A DNA stretch of 64,000 nucleotides from Jejuia sp043557195 (lineage in GTDB: Bacteria; Bacteroidota; Bacteroidia; Flavobacteriales; Flavobacteriaceae), in contig CP121314.1 in the NCBI GenBank assembly GCA_043557195.1, forward strand, positions 1,302,001 through 1,366,000, read 5' to 3'. Below are positions 9,801 through 18,015 of this stretch, one piece after another; positions within the stretch are counted from its first letter, which is position 1; every line of letters starts with the position of its first letter. Under the pieces are notes generated by a model. The model searched no databases. It saw only the letters and a list, made by a program, of their open reading frames with translations, and was not told the origin of the DNA. Made by a program: the position numbers and the translations under genes.

Positions 9801-11308
9801 ATGTTCAACATGCCTTGAGAACTTCCTTTTTTGAATACTTAGTCAAGAAAATAGAACACCAGACTTTTCCCAAGGATAATATCGAAATGTTAAACTACCA
9901 ACACCGAATGCACCCTGATATTGGAGAATTTATTTCAGATGCTTTCTATGATGGCAAGGTTAAAATGGGAGAAAAGACAGTTGAAAACGTTCTTAATCTA
10001 CCTGCTCCTTTTGATAAACAACTTATATTCATCGATACTTCATCTGCCGATAATCCATATGAGATTAAAGATGGCGTATCTGTTAGGAACGATATAGAAG
10101 CTCAATGCATTTCACAATTGGTTCTTCCTGCCTTTTTAAATAATGGCATTAATAAGTCAGAATTTGCAATTGTAGCACCATACAAGTCGCAGGTAAAAAA
10201 TCTCAAGCATCATATTTCTGCGACGCATCCAAGTCACTGTGATCATATTGACATTTCGACATTAGACTCATTTCAAGGTAAAGAGTTCGATGTTATTGTC
10301 TTCAGTTTTACAAGATCTGCAAGAAACTCTAAAGTTGGTTTCTTGGATGATGCAAGAAGGCTAAATGTAGCTTTTTCGAGAGCTAAGAAAAAACTAATTT
10401 TAATTGGTAATTCAGAGACACTAACGGACTACAGGTCACATTACGATCAATTATTTGATTATACAGGTCTATTTAGGAGGTTGATACAAATATCGAAAAA
10501 TCCTAAGATTGGTAACTTTGTAAATATTACAGACTTCACTGATTTAAAATCTAGATTTCAATCACAAATTGAAAAAATAAAGATTGGTGATAGATGCACT
10601 TGTCAACTAAAACTAACTTTTGAGAAGTCCAATTATCACGGACACATATTTTACATTAAGGGAACATCCTTGGAGGGAATGTTTAGAGATGGAAATATGG
10701 AATTTGAATATATTCAAGACAATGAATATGAGATGTATGTTTCTAATATTGATTTTACGAACGAAAAAGTTTACATCTCTCCAAAAAGACCTATTAAATC
10801 AGTGTTCTTTGAGCAAAATAAAGTTGGAGACCCAATTTATGTGAGTTATAAGACATCAATAGATTATGGTCATTTTTTCGAAATTGAATTTGGGTTTGAT
10901 TGCTTTATGATTGATCCAAGAAAGCAACATGAGTTTGAAAAACATAAGACTTATAAAGTATTTATATCATTATTGAACAAAAAAGAAGAAAAGGTCCAAG
11001 TCACAATTAACAAAAATAAAAAACCAGAGTTTCGAAAGGCTCGTAATCTAAAGCAACAAAAACTCAATGTGCAGGCAAAAAAACTGAAATTTTTTAATTC
11101 ACATAAAGTAGGTGATCCAGTAATTGGGAAATATAAATCCAGCACGTCATTCGGACACTTTTTTGAGATGGAAGAAGGTTTCGATGGTCTTGTATTTGAT
11201 GCAAAATCCAAATATGAGAATTTGGTTAAGGGCAAACCATATAATCTGAAAATTGTTGGATTGGATACAAATAAAGGAAGAGTTAATCTTGATTTAATTA
11301 AGAAATAA
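6839..11308 (+). CDS. Upf1/Dna2-type SF1 helicase with several S1/cold-shock-like domains
   Basis: This 1489-residue protein has a cold-shock-like OB segment at residues 1-65 and S1-like OB segments near 138-205 and 222-290. A superfamily 1 helicase core lies at about 700-1225, with Walker A GPPGTGKTT at 729-737, Walker B DEAGKA at 929, VGDQMQLPPY, YQHRMHP, SFQGKEFDVIVFS and LNVAFSRAKKKL. Three S1-like repeats follow (about 1245, 1323 and 1418), the last two sharing KVGDP...GHFFE.E.GFD. The core is of the COG1112/Upf1 type, and the OB domains suggest RNA or single-stranded nucleic-acid binding. The next gene begins at the base after its stop. Helicase-PLD pairs are known in Mokosh defence, but Mokosh proteins lack this CARF partnership as far as I know. 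Anti-phage action is inferred. Confidence 0.9.
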   Translation: MTGKIIKQGNSIGVIEYDLDKRITFSVKSESKFEIGDEVDFDINKKTVPGTDTSYPFAIDLKIIKAKKSLENTFTRLIKYARKYNTTIQKLADILKSNGFEVRVSPTTKIGEEESLIIENYFEKSETAIKEKSNSIERGTIILTNVIDVVEPSIILVDFFNNKKAILPLNNISWNKSRSQKIIKNTKKGDEIKVVYLGEDSNQNHLVSIKHLNPRPNETNYWNSLNSGKIVEGRVFEILINTVIIELSNNIFGVVHIGESFKKSIGEKSFYEVSNNNNTLYVELKVSHKSKKSEEDGKTSLSPRPKRKLKSNIESSYLAFETDLQSLKAFEDSIYYNFCDSKEKEFLESAFTNNPTLFANSISLKQSLNIQFGLNLPAWESDFKNKLIPYLKSIKNQEITEEHALEHLSKEKYWLRINHYNKDGEDQTRWVIFNEDYFLSGFVDDDNSNFVVLSLAIKRTRKDKSNQKSRNLSDGTFLYDAELTFSSPFQNKLKREEQQEIFNLLNDKTEAFELIRRLKEESGALLLEEGLSLQIFDRFLEYQENLLKKGNTNNRIWIDSDTKSVTSDLGELSIEISTDLSELCDGNSLSARVTIRTLEDSTKISRNEEFVFFSDATLEVLPNGSRLHFAHSDLLLDELKNGFYVEPKISLKQIRVQREVLQDFFSKKIKLQHIESLLLRPDKIIPPKTPDLDFFNEILRETDLLGSKNNQIKAVKKSVGNRNIFLVQGPPGTGKTTVIAEIVQQLTNQGEKILVTSQTHIAVDNVLEKLAKNKSISLLRLGNIQRVNPKLIQFHKEKQIEIFSGYFTQVLKVNKCLAEKFIKSDCSISKKDLLELANAMSDFPQEIHEEISRYSIEFIDSLISLDKDKINNIPVVLGNWSNHISNEEETLIKPLIYNSVDVVFATCIGVKTDSDLVDFNVGFDTVIIDEAGKANLSESIAAISMAKKVILVGDQMQLPPYIDGSLLDSNEKSSFPNSRFGSKFLEQDVQHALRTSFFEYLVKKIEHQTFPKDNIEMLNYQHRMHPDIGEFISDAFYDGKVKMGEKTVENVLNLPAPFDKQLIFIDTSSADNPYEIKDGVSVRNDIEAQCISQLVLPAFLNNGINKSEFAIVAPYKSQVKNLKHHISATHPSHCDHIDISTLDSFQGKEFDVIVFSFTRSARNSKVGFLDDARRLNVAFSRAKKKLILIGNSETLTDYRSHYDQLFDYTGLFRRLIQISKNPKIGNFVNITDFTDLKSRFQSQIEKIKIGDRCTCQLKLTFEKSNYHGHIFYIKGTSLEGMFRDGNMEFEYIQDNEYEMYVSNIDFTNEKVYISPKRPIKSVFFEQNKVGDPIYVSYKTSIDYGHFFEIEFGFDCFMIDPRKQHEFEKHKTYKVFISLLNKKEEKVQVTINKNKKPEFRKARNLKQQKLNVQAKKLKFFNSHKVGDPVIGKYKSSTSFGHFFEMEEGFDGLVFDAKSKYENLVKGKPYNLKIVGLDTNKGRVNLDLIKK

Positions 11309-12628
11309 ATGGCGATCTTTAATCTTGACATAGAAAGATATATTATTGAACAACAAGAATCGGGCAAAGAGCTGAGGGGTATCGCTTGCCTTCAGTATCC
11401 TCTATATTGTGTTCATTCTCAAATCAGTGAGATTTCATCTGACCCCCTTGAAGATTTAGATAAATACATTGCACAATTAATTGATTCAGGCATAAATAAC
11501 GAAGTCGACATCAGCAACATACTTTCGGTTCCACTCTCAGGGGTAAAACATAGACTTGATCAATTTGAACTTTATGAATATTTGAATGAAGAAAAGTCGA
11601 ATTTAAGTCAATATGGATTTAACGTTCTGATTAAATCAGAAGAAAAGAAAATCCAAAAAAGATCTTATGACTTTTTTGTGGATGGGATTACTTTAAATCC
11701 ATTAAGCAACATATTTTACACCAGAAAATATAAAAAAGCCATGGCTGAAGAGCTTAAATTCACTTTTTACACTGATGAAAAAGGTAATATAAGGTCCTAT
11801 TCAGCTTTTTCACCTAGTATTGTCCATACACCATTTAATGGAGATAAAGCAAAAGCAATAATAGAAGACATAGAAGTTGAATTAAGAGAAGAATATAATA
11901 TCCCTGTAGGTTTAGAAGAAATTGAGAAAATGAGCTTTTCAAAATTAACCTTACCTATTTTAATTGCATTATTTGATAATGATGACAACCCAACAAAGGA
12001 AGTAATTGATGGATTTAATAGTTTGGGAGAAGCTGAACATTTCTCTCCATTTGAAGAAAATATATCAAAAAGGTTACAAAATCTGGAATTGAGACTAAAT
12101 CTAAAAAGGGACAGAGATTCGAATAAGTATTATGATTTCGAATTTAACTCTAATTGGAATGAAATAGACGTAGTTGATGAAAAATCAAAACTATTCCTAG
12201 TATTTAAAGAAGATTTGAAAACTGCTTTAGAACATCATTATTCAATAAAGAATATTCCAATTGAAAATATCATTTCTGAAAAAAATGAAATCGGAATAAA
12301 GATTTCTAAATCAATATTATTGGAGGCTGACAAACCAAGACAGATATTAAATAATTTACGTCGAGGAAGAGACTATCAAATGACGAGTAGATTTTTTAGA
12401 ACTGGTATCTGGATTACTTTTTTTTCATTTAATCCGATGGATGAATTTAGCAAACAAATTCTAGAAGTTTTGGATTTCATTGATATAGGCAAATCTAAAA
12501 AGTTATATGTCGAGCAGTACATAAAGAGGTTTGAAAGTTATGAGAATTACAGGGAAATGCTCATTTTACTAGAGGAGTTTGACTTATTAGAAAAAATTGA
12601 TATTGCCAAAAATATGATACAAATTTAA
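11309..12628 (+). CDS. Unknown protein of the helicase-PLD-CARF operon
   Basis: I do not recognise this 439-residue family. The N-terminal 90 residues are helical and resemble a winged-helix layout (EVDISNILSVPLSGVKHRLDQFELYEYL). The rest is mixed alpha/beta, charged and soluble, with no signal peptide or membrane segment. No nucleotidyltransferase, cyclase or nuclease motif stands out. The gene starts on the base after the helicase stop and ends 4 bp before the PLD gene, so it is almost certainly co-translated with them. It may be an adaptor, sensor or ligand-producing subunit. Because the two CARF proteins downstream need a ligand, this is the obvious unassigned candidate, but the sequence does not prove it. 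Confidence 0.75.
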   Translation: MAIFNLDIERYIIEQQESGKELRGIACLQYPLYCVHSQISEISSDPLEDLDKYIAQLIDSGINNEVDISNILSVPLSGVKHRLDQFELYEYLNEEKSNLSQYGFNVLIKSEEKKIQKRSYDFFVDGITLNPLSNIFYTRKYKKAMAEELKFTFYTDEKGNIRSYSAFSPSIVHTPFNGDKAKAIIEDIEVELREEYNIPVGLEEIEKMSFSKLTLPILIALFDNDDNPTKEVIDGFNSLGEAEHFSPFEENISKRLQNLELRLNLKRDRDSNKYYDFEFNSNWNEIDVVDEKSKLFLVFKEDLKTALEHHYSIKNIPIENIISEKNEIGIKISKSILLEADKPRQILNNLRRGRDYQMTSRFFRTGIWITFFSFNPMDEFSKQILEVLDFIDIGKSKKLYVEQYIKRFESYENYREMLILLEEFDLLEKIDIAKNMIQI

Positions 12629-12632
12629 GCGA

Positions 12633-14090
12633 ATGGATTCGGGTAAAACGAACATACAATACTTTGAAGGCGGTTATTTTATTTATCACGATGAGGACCG
12701 ACAGAGTGACTATTTATCTCAACCTGAATTAAGTGTAACTCTTCCAGAATTCAGAGAAATTAAAAATGAGTTAATTTCATTAATAAAAAATGCAAAGCAA
12801 AGCATAAAGCTATGCTCATTCATACTATCAGATCCTGAAGTCTATTCAGAATTAATGGATGTTACTAAAAGTAAAAAAGTCGCTTTATTTATAATAACAC
12901 AACTAGACAATTCAAAATTTTCCACTAGCTTCTTATCGGACGAAGAAGCAACTGAGAACTACTATCAAAAGCATCTAGACTATATAAGTAAGTTATATAT
13001 GAATGGTGCTCATGTTAGGGCAGCAACTTCTGCTCATGCTAAATTTTTAATAGTGGATGATAAACACGCATTTCTAATGAGTGCAAATATTACAACACCA
13101 TCACTTAATGAAAATCCTGAGTCTGGAGTTTATATAAAAGAAGAGGATTCAAAAAAATCGCTTATAAAACTTTTCGATTTAATCTATCAATATGGAACTG
13201 AATATACTAAGTTTAAAGTCGCCTCCAAAGACAAGCAATTCGTTGTATCTCGTGATGTTCAATTAAAAGAAGACTGGTTAATTGGAGTAGATAAATTTAA
13301 TATTAAATTCACTTGGGGTACAGACAATATGAGTTTATATTCAGAGATGATTAAGCTTATAGAAGAAGCAAACACCAACGAAAAAATTATAATAAGCAGT
13401 TATAGTGTTGTCGGATTAGAGAACTTACCTGAATTTACTAATTCTATTAAGAATTACATAGAAAAAGGCGGAGAAGTAATTTTATTCTGTAGAGGCATGA
13501 ATTATCGTCCCGATCATTTACAAAACTGTACTTTGTTAAGCAATCTGGGTGTAAAAATATATGGTGATTTTTTTAATCACTCTAAAGGTATTATTTGCGG
13601 AAATAAAGGCTTTATTTTTACCGCAAATATAGATGGTCACCATGGACTATTGAATGGTTTTGAAGTAGGAATGAAAATTAACGGCATACAATCTACAAGC
13701 CTGAAAAACTTTATTAGTTGGCAAATAAAAAATTCACCATACAAGTTCAAGTTAAATCCAAGCAAACAGGATCTTTACGATACGTATGACTATTACACCA
13801 AAATTAAAAACATTAATGCTCCTGAATTTACTCAAGATATTACTTTTGAAATTCCAAAAAGCCTAGAAACTTTAAGTAAAGACCTTATTAAAATCCCAAT
13901 TTATATCTACCTAAGTAAACTAAAAGTGGTCGAAGGCATTAGTCTTAACAATTCTTATTATTCCGCAAAAATTGTTGAGAACAAAATTGTTATAGGAAAG
14001 AGAAGGAAAAAATTCGTGGGTTCAGAAACGTACCTATTAAAATGTCAAAACCCAATAGTCAATGTAAAAAAAATTCCAGACAATGAGTGA
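12633..14090 (+). CDS. Phospholipase D-family nuclease
   Basis: This 485-residue protein has two PLD half-domains. The first has a full HKD motif, HAKFLIVD at residues 135-142, followed by FLMSANIT. The second has HSKGIICG at 316-323, followed by FIFTANIDGHHG. The H and K are kept, but the usual Asp position is Gly. PLD-family proteins in defence systems such as DISARM DrmC and Mokosh MkoB are predicted or shown nucleases. It lies in the middle of the tight operon, 4 bp after the unknown gene and overlapping the CARF gene by 8 bp. It likely supplies nucleic-acid cleavage. No signal peptide is present, so a secreted lipase role is unlikely. Confidence 0.88.
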   Translation: MDSGKTNIQYFEGGYFIYHDEDRQSDYLSQPELSVTLPEFREIKNELISLIKNAKQSIKLCSFILSDPEVYSELMDVTKSKKVALFIITQLDNSKFSTSFLSDEEATENYYQKHLDYISKLYMNGAHVRAATSAHAKFLIVDDKHAFLMSANITTPSLNENPESGVYIKEEDSKKSLIKLFDLIYQYGTEYTKFKVASKDKQFVVSRDVQLKEDWLIGVDKFNIKFTWGTDNMSLYSEMIKLIEEANTNEKIIISSYSVVGLENLPEFTNSIKNYIEKGGEVILFCRGMNYRPDHLQNCTLLSNLGVKIYGDFFNHSKGIICGNKGFIFTANIDGHHGLLNGFEVGMKINGIQSTSLKNFISWQIKNSPYKFKLNPSKQDLYDTYDYYTKIKNINAPEFTQDITFEIPKSLETLSKDLIKIPIYIYLSKLKVVEGISLNNSYYSAKIVENKIVIGKRRKKFVGSETYLLKCQNPIVNVKKIPDNE

Positions 14091-14661
14091 TAAACTAAAA
14101 TATTTAAATGAATGGAAAGAGCTAGCTAGCCATGGTAACTTCAAGCTTGCAGAGAATCTATATTTTGAAAAATTATTCCCTGAAGTAATAGAAGATTTCT
14201 CGGCAAAATACACCTCATTATTCTCAGGTGACAGAGAAGTTCTTATTTCTATGTTAGGTTATTCTCCAGAGCCATTAATACTTACTGCTAAAGCTATTAA
14301 ACCAACTCAACACTTCATTGTAACCACGGAGTTAAGAGACGATATAATATCTAGAATTGAGGAATATTTAGACAGTGATTTTGAATTGATAATTCTTAAA
14401 GATTCTAGTTTTGGAACAGTATATAAAACACTTAAGGAATTATTTCTAAGAATTGATTCTGATAATATTACACTTGACATTACTGGAGGAAAAAAATCAA
14501 CAGTTGCAACGGCTTCAATCTTTGGTAAAGACTATAGGGCAAAAATAACTTATGTGGATTTTAGTGAGTACATTAAGGAATTAAGAAAGCCACTACCAGG
14601 TTCAGAGATGCTGAATATTGTTTATAATCCCAATGAAGATCAACCAGAATTAAACTTATAA
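14083..14661 (+). CDS. Stand-alone CARF-like domain protein
   Basis: The 192 residues hold a Rossmann-like fold with the signature LDITGGKKSTVA around residues 131-142 (TGGKKS at 134-139), preceded by LILTAKAIKPTQHFIVTT. This agrees with CARF domains, which bind cyclic oligoadenylates in type III CRISPR signalling. No effector domain is attached. It overlaps the PLD gene by 8 bp (the ATG lies inside the PLD stop region) and is followed after 2 bp by the CARF-nuclease gene. It may form a sensor complex with its neighbour or act as a ring nuclease that removes the ligand. It could also be half of a split Card1-type protein. No CRISPR array or cas gene is in the window. Confidence 0.72.
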   Translation: MSDKLKYLNEWKELASHGNFKLAENLYFEKLFPEVIEDFSAKYTSLFSGDREVLISMLGYSPEPLILTAKAIKPTQHFIVTTELRDDIISRIEEYLDSDFELIILKDSSFGTVYKTLKELFLRIDSDNITLDITGGKKSTVATASIFGKDYRAKITYVDFSEYIKELRKPLPGSEMLNIVYNPNEDQPELNL

Positions 14662-14663
14662 GT

Positions 14664-15812
14664 ATGATTAAGCATCAAATTACACTATTGGGAGGTCAAG
14701 TATTACCAGTTTATTGGGGGATATTAGAAAAACAACCTAAAGAGGTTGAACTTTTATACACAAAAGAAACTAGAGGATCAGTCAAAGTAATTGAGAATCA
14801 ATTCAAGTCAATTAAATTTAATACACATCAGGTAGATCCTTATGATTACAAGGGAATCAAGGAACTGGTTGAGAGGATTGTTTTTTCAAATGAAAAGCAT
14901 CAATTTCAATTAAACCTGACTAGTGGAACAAAGGTTATGGCTCTAGCTTGCCAAAGTGTTTTTAAAACTTTAGAATTAGATGTATTCTATATTGATCAAA
15001 ACAATAGATTATTCGATCTTCAAAAAGAAAAATTTTCAAATCTAAAAAGTAATTTATCCATAAACACATTAATCAAACTATCAGGACATAATAATTTTAA
15101 TGCACATAAGCTATCAGATTACTCAAAGAAAGAGACTGATTTTGCAAAAAAAATACTTGAATATACTCGAAATAATTCTGGATTAACAGCTCTTTTTGGT
15201 GAGGTAAGAAAAAAGTTCAATAGAAATTTTGAGCGAAAGAATGGAACTATTGAAGAAATAAAAACTTTTACCCTTAAAACTAAAAATGCAACCGTATCTT
15301 GGAACAGCCCTGTTTTAAAAATTAAATTAAAAAATCACATTCTTGAGTGTAATACTAAGCAGGCATTTAAAATTGTTTTTGGAGGTCTGTGGTGGGAAAT
15401 ATTGATTGCTGAGACAACAAAAAAATGGACTAAAACAAAAGAGCAATTAATGAGTGTTTCTATTCAGACCAAAAAGGACTCTGCTTTAACTAAGAATGAA
15501 ATTGACCTTGTATTAAATACGGGTCAAAACTTTATATTTATTGAATGTAAGTCTGGCAATGTAAAACAAGAGGATATTAATAAAATAAGAGCTGTAAAAC
15601 GTCTTTATGGAGGTGTTGGAAGCAAGTCTATATTAATTTGTAGATATGTTCCTAGACCTGATCTTGTTGAAAAATGCAATGACTTAAGAATTGAAATATT
15701 TTCACACCAAACCAATTTCAAGAAAAATAAAGATGGTAAATTCACATCTTTTAAAAGTCTTGACGATATAAACAAAAAACTAGATCTATTACTTAAAAAA
15801 ATGGATATTTAA
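14664..15812 (+). CDS. Card1/Can2-like (DUF1887) protein: CARF plus PD-(D/E)xK nuclease
   Basis: This 382-residue protein has an N-terminal CARF domain with the signature NLTSGTKVMALA (residues 84-95). A central helical region follows, then a C-terminal PD-(D/E)xK nuclease: GGLWWE (E245), NEIDLVLN (D281), and FIECKSG (E294, K296). This order is that of Card1/Can2, which are activated by cyclic tetra-adenylate and cut single-stranded DNA and/or RNA or nick DNA. It is the last gene of the operon, 2 bp after the CARF protein and 24 bp before hsdM. The likely role is a toxic effector triggered during infection. Whether its ligand is a cyclic oligoadenylate is unknown. Confidence 0.8.
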   Translation: MIKHQITLLGGQVLPVYWGILEKQPKEVELLYTKETRGSVKVIENQFKSIKFNTHQVDPYDYKGIKELVERIVFSNEKHQFQLNLTSGTKVMALACQSVFKTLELDVFYIDQNNRLFDLQKEKFSNLKSNLSINTLIKLSGHNNFNAHKLSDYSKKETDFAKKILEYTRNNSGLTALFGEVRKKFNRNFERKNGTIEEIKTFTLKTKNATVSWNSPVLKIKLKNHILECNTKQAFKIVFGGLWWEILIAETTKKWTKTKEQLMSVSIQTKKDSALTKNEIDLVLNTGQNFIFIECKSGNVKQEDINKIRAVKRLYGGVGSKSILICRYVPRPDLVEKCNDLRIEIFSHQTNFKKNKDGKFTSFKSLDDINKKLDLLLKKMDI

Positions 15813-15836
15813 ATCAAATTTTGCTAAATAAATTAA

Positions 15837-18014
15837 ATGAACAACAAATCACACAATCAAATAGTAAGTTTCATCTGGGGAATAGCCGATGATGTATTAA
15901 GAGATGTCTTTGTAAGAGGTAAATACCGTGACATTATACTGCCTTTTACTGTACTTAGAAGGTTAGATGCTCTCCTAGTTCCCACTAAAGAACAAGTTTT
16001 AGAAACCGTTAAATTTCTGAAGAAAGAAAAGATTGACGATAAATCTGCCTTAAAATCCGTAACAGGATTTCCTTTTTGGAATACTTCGAGATTTACCTTC
16101 GAGAGCTTATTGGATGACTCCGATAATATTGATAGTAACCTCGAAGTGTATTTGGATGGATTCAGCCCCAATGTACAAGAAATCATTAGCAAGTTCAAAC
16201 TGAGAAATCAGTTAGAAACCATGAAGGAGAATGAGATTACTTATTTGCTAATTGAGAAGTTTGCAACCAAAGAAGTGAACTTAAGCCCTAATGAAGCGTT
16301 GAATGGTAAGGGCGAAAAAATGCCCCCTTTAACCAATCTAGGAATGGGCTATGTGTTTGAGGAACTAATCAGAAAATTTAACGAAGAAAACAACGAAGAA
16401 GCAGGAGAACATTTCACACCTAGAGAAATCATCAAATTGATGACCCATATTTTGTTTACACCTGTTAAAGACCAAATCAATAAAGGAACACATTTAATTT
16501 ACGACCCAGCTTGTGGAAGTGGTGGTATGTTAACTGAAGCAGAACATTACGCTCTGGATGTAACGGATAATAAAGCTTCATTTCTACTCTACGGACAAGA
16601 AGTAAATCCAGAGACTTATGCTATTTGTACTTCAGACATGCTTATTAAGGGCGAAAAACCAGAGAATATAGCTTTCGGTTCAACCCTTTCTAAAGATGGC
16701 TTTCCAAGCCTTAATTTCGATTTTATGTTATCGAATCCGCCTTATGGAAAAACATGGAAATTAGATGTGGATGCTATTGTAGATGATAGAGGAAAGAAAG
16801 GCAAAGAAAAAATCAAAGATTCTCGTTTTCAAGTAGGTTTACCAACCATTTCAGATGGACAGTTATTGTTCTTAATGAACATGGTTAGTAAGATGAAGCA
16901 TAATACAGAATTAGGAAGTCGTATTGCTACGGTGCATAATGGTTCTGCATTGTTTACTGGTGATGCTGGAGGAGGCGAAAGTGAAATTCGTAAACATATC
17001 ATAGAAAATGACTGGTTAGAGTGTATTATAGCTTTACCAAAAAACATCTTTTATAATACGGGTATTCCAACTTATGTATGGATTGTAAGTAACAGAAAAC
17101 CTGCTCACAGAAAAGGTAAAGTTCAGTTAATAAATGCTTTAGAGTTATATGTAAAACTACGTAAGAATTTAGGGGATAAGAATTGTGAAATGACGAGTGA
17201 ACATATTGACCAAATCACGCAGTTATATATGGATTTTGAAGAAAATGATATTTCTAAAATCTATGAAAATGAATATTTTGGTTATAACAAAATTACAGTA
17301 GAACGTCCTTTGCGTTTATCGGCTCAATTTACAAATGAAAACATTGCCACACTTCGTTTTGATAAAGGATTATTAGACGAAATGTCTTGGGCTTATGAAA
17401 AATTTGGCGATGACATTTACACTAAACTAGAACAGTTTAAACCACAGATAGAAGCCCATTTAAAAAAGAACGAAATTAAACTGAAGGCTACCGTTAAAAA
17501 GAATTTATTGAGTCAAAAGTTCTGGGCAGCTCAATTAGAAATATTAAATGCTGCCAAACAACTGATGGCAAAAATTGGAGCCGAACAACATGACGATTTT
17601 AATACATTTAAAGTATTGGTTTCAAAAACCATAAAGCAAGAAAAATTGAATCTAGATGCAAAAGCTACAAAACGCATATTAGATGCTATTACATGGAAAA
17701 ATGAAGATGCAGAGCGAGTAATCAAGAAAAAAGAAAAAGATGGTACTATTAGTTATGAACCAGACTCAGATTTACGAGATACCGAAAAAGTGCCATTAGA
17801 TGAAGACATCCAAACCTATTTTGAGCGAGAAGTGTTGCAACATATTCCTGATGCTTGGATAGACTATAGTAAAACAGTAAAAGGCTACGAGATATCCTTT
17901 ACACGTTATTTTTATAATTATATACCGCCTCGTAGTATTGAGGAAATTACCGCAGAAATATTGCAACTAGAGGAAGAAACAGAAGGCATATTAAACGAAA
18001 TAGTAAACGACTGA
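15837..18014 (+). CDS. hsdM: Type I restriction-modification methyltransferase subunit HsdM
   Basis: HsdM methylates adenine (N6) in the recognition site and forms the core of the M2S1 complex. The protein has 725 residues, longer than many HsdM because of a C-terminal extension. The methyltransferase features are the N-terminal helical domain, GEHFTPREIIKLM near residue 190, AdoMet motif DPACGSGGM from D223, and catalytic NPPYG from N300. The C-terminal 200 residues are coiled and charged, probably contacting HsdS. It is followed after one base by hsdS and starts 24 bp after the CARF-nuclease gene, so it may be read from the same transcript or from its own promoter. Confidence 0.96.
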   Translation: MNNKSHNQIVSFIWGIADDVLRDVFVRGKYRDIILPFTVLRRLDALLVPTKEQVLETVKFLKKEKIDDKSALKSVTGFPFWNTSRFTFESLLDDSDNIDSNLEVYLDGFSPNVQEIISKFKLRNQLETMKENEITYLLIEKFATKEVNLSPNEALNGKGEKMPPLTNLGMGYVFEELIRKFNEENNEEAGEHFTPREIIKLMTHILFTPVKDQINKGTHLIYDPACGSGGMLTEAEHYALDVTDNKASFLLYGQEVNPETYAICTSDMLIKGEKPENIAFGSTLSKDGFPSLNFDFMLSNPPYGKTWKLDVDAIVDDRGKKGKEKIKDSRFQVGLPTISDGQLLFLMNMVSKMKHNTELGSRIATVHNGSALFTGDAGGGESEIRKHIIENDWLECIIALPKNIFYNTGIPTYVWIVSNRKPAHRKGKVQLINALELYVKLRKNLGDKNCEMTSEHIDQITQLYMDFEENDISKIYENEYFGYNKITVERPLRLSAQFTNENIATLRFDKGLLDEMSWAYEKFGDDIYTKLEQFKPQIEAHLKKNEIKLKATVKKNLLSQKFWAAQLEILNAAKQLMAKIGAEQHDDFNTFKVLVSKTIKQEKLNLDAKATKRILDAITWKNEDAERVIKKKEKDGTISYEPDSDLRDTEKVPLDEDIQTYFEREVLQHIPDAWIDYSKTVKGYEISFTRYFYNYIPPRSIEEITAEILQLEEETEGILNEIVND

Positions 18015-18015
18015 T

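Noticed and set aside
10951..11367. Minus-strand open frame of 138 codons across the helicase end
   Set aside because: It is antisense to the coding helicase C-terminus and the next gene, has low-complexity composition and no recognisable domain. Other overlapping frames across the window were dropped for the same reason.
14083..15812. Type III CRISPR-Cas locus
   Set aside because: CARF proteins suggest it, but I see no repeat-spacer array and no cas10, cas7-like or cas6 gene anywhere in the window.
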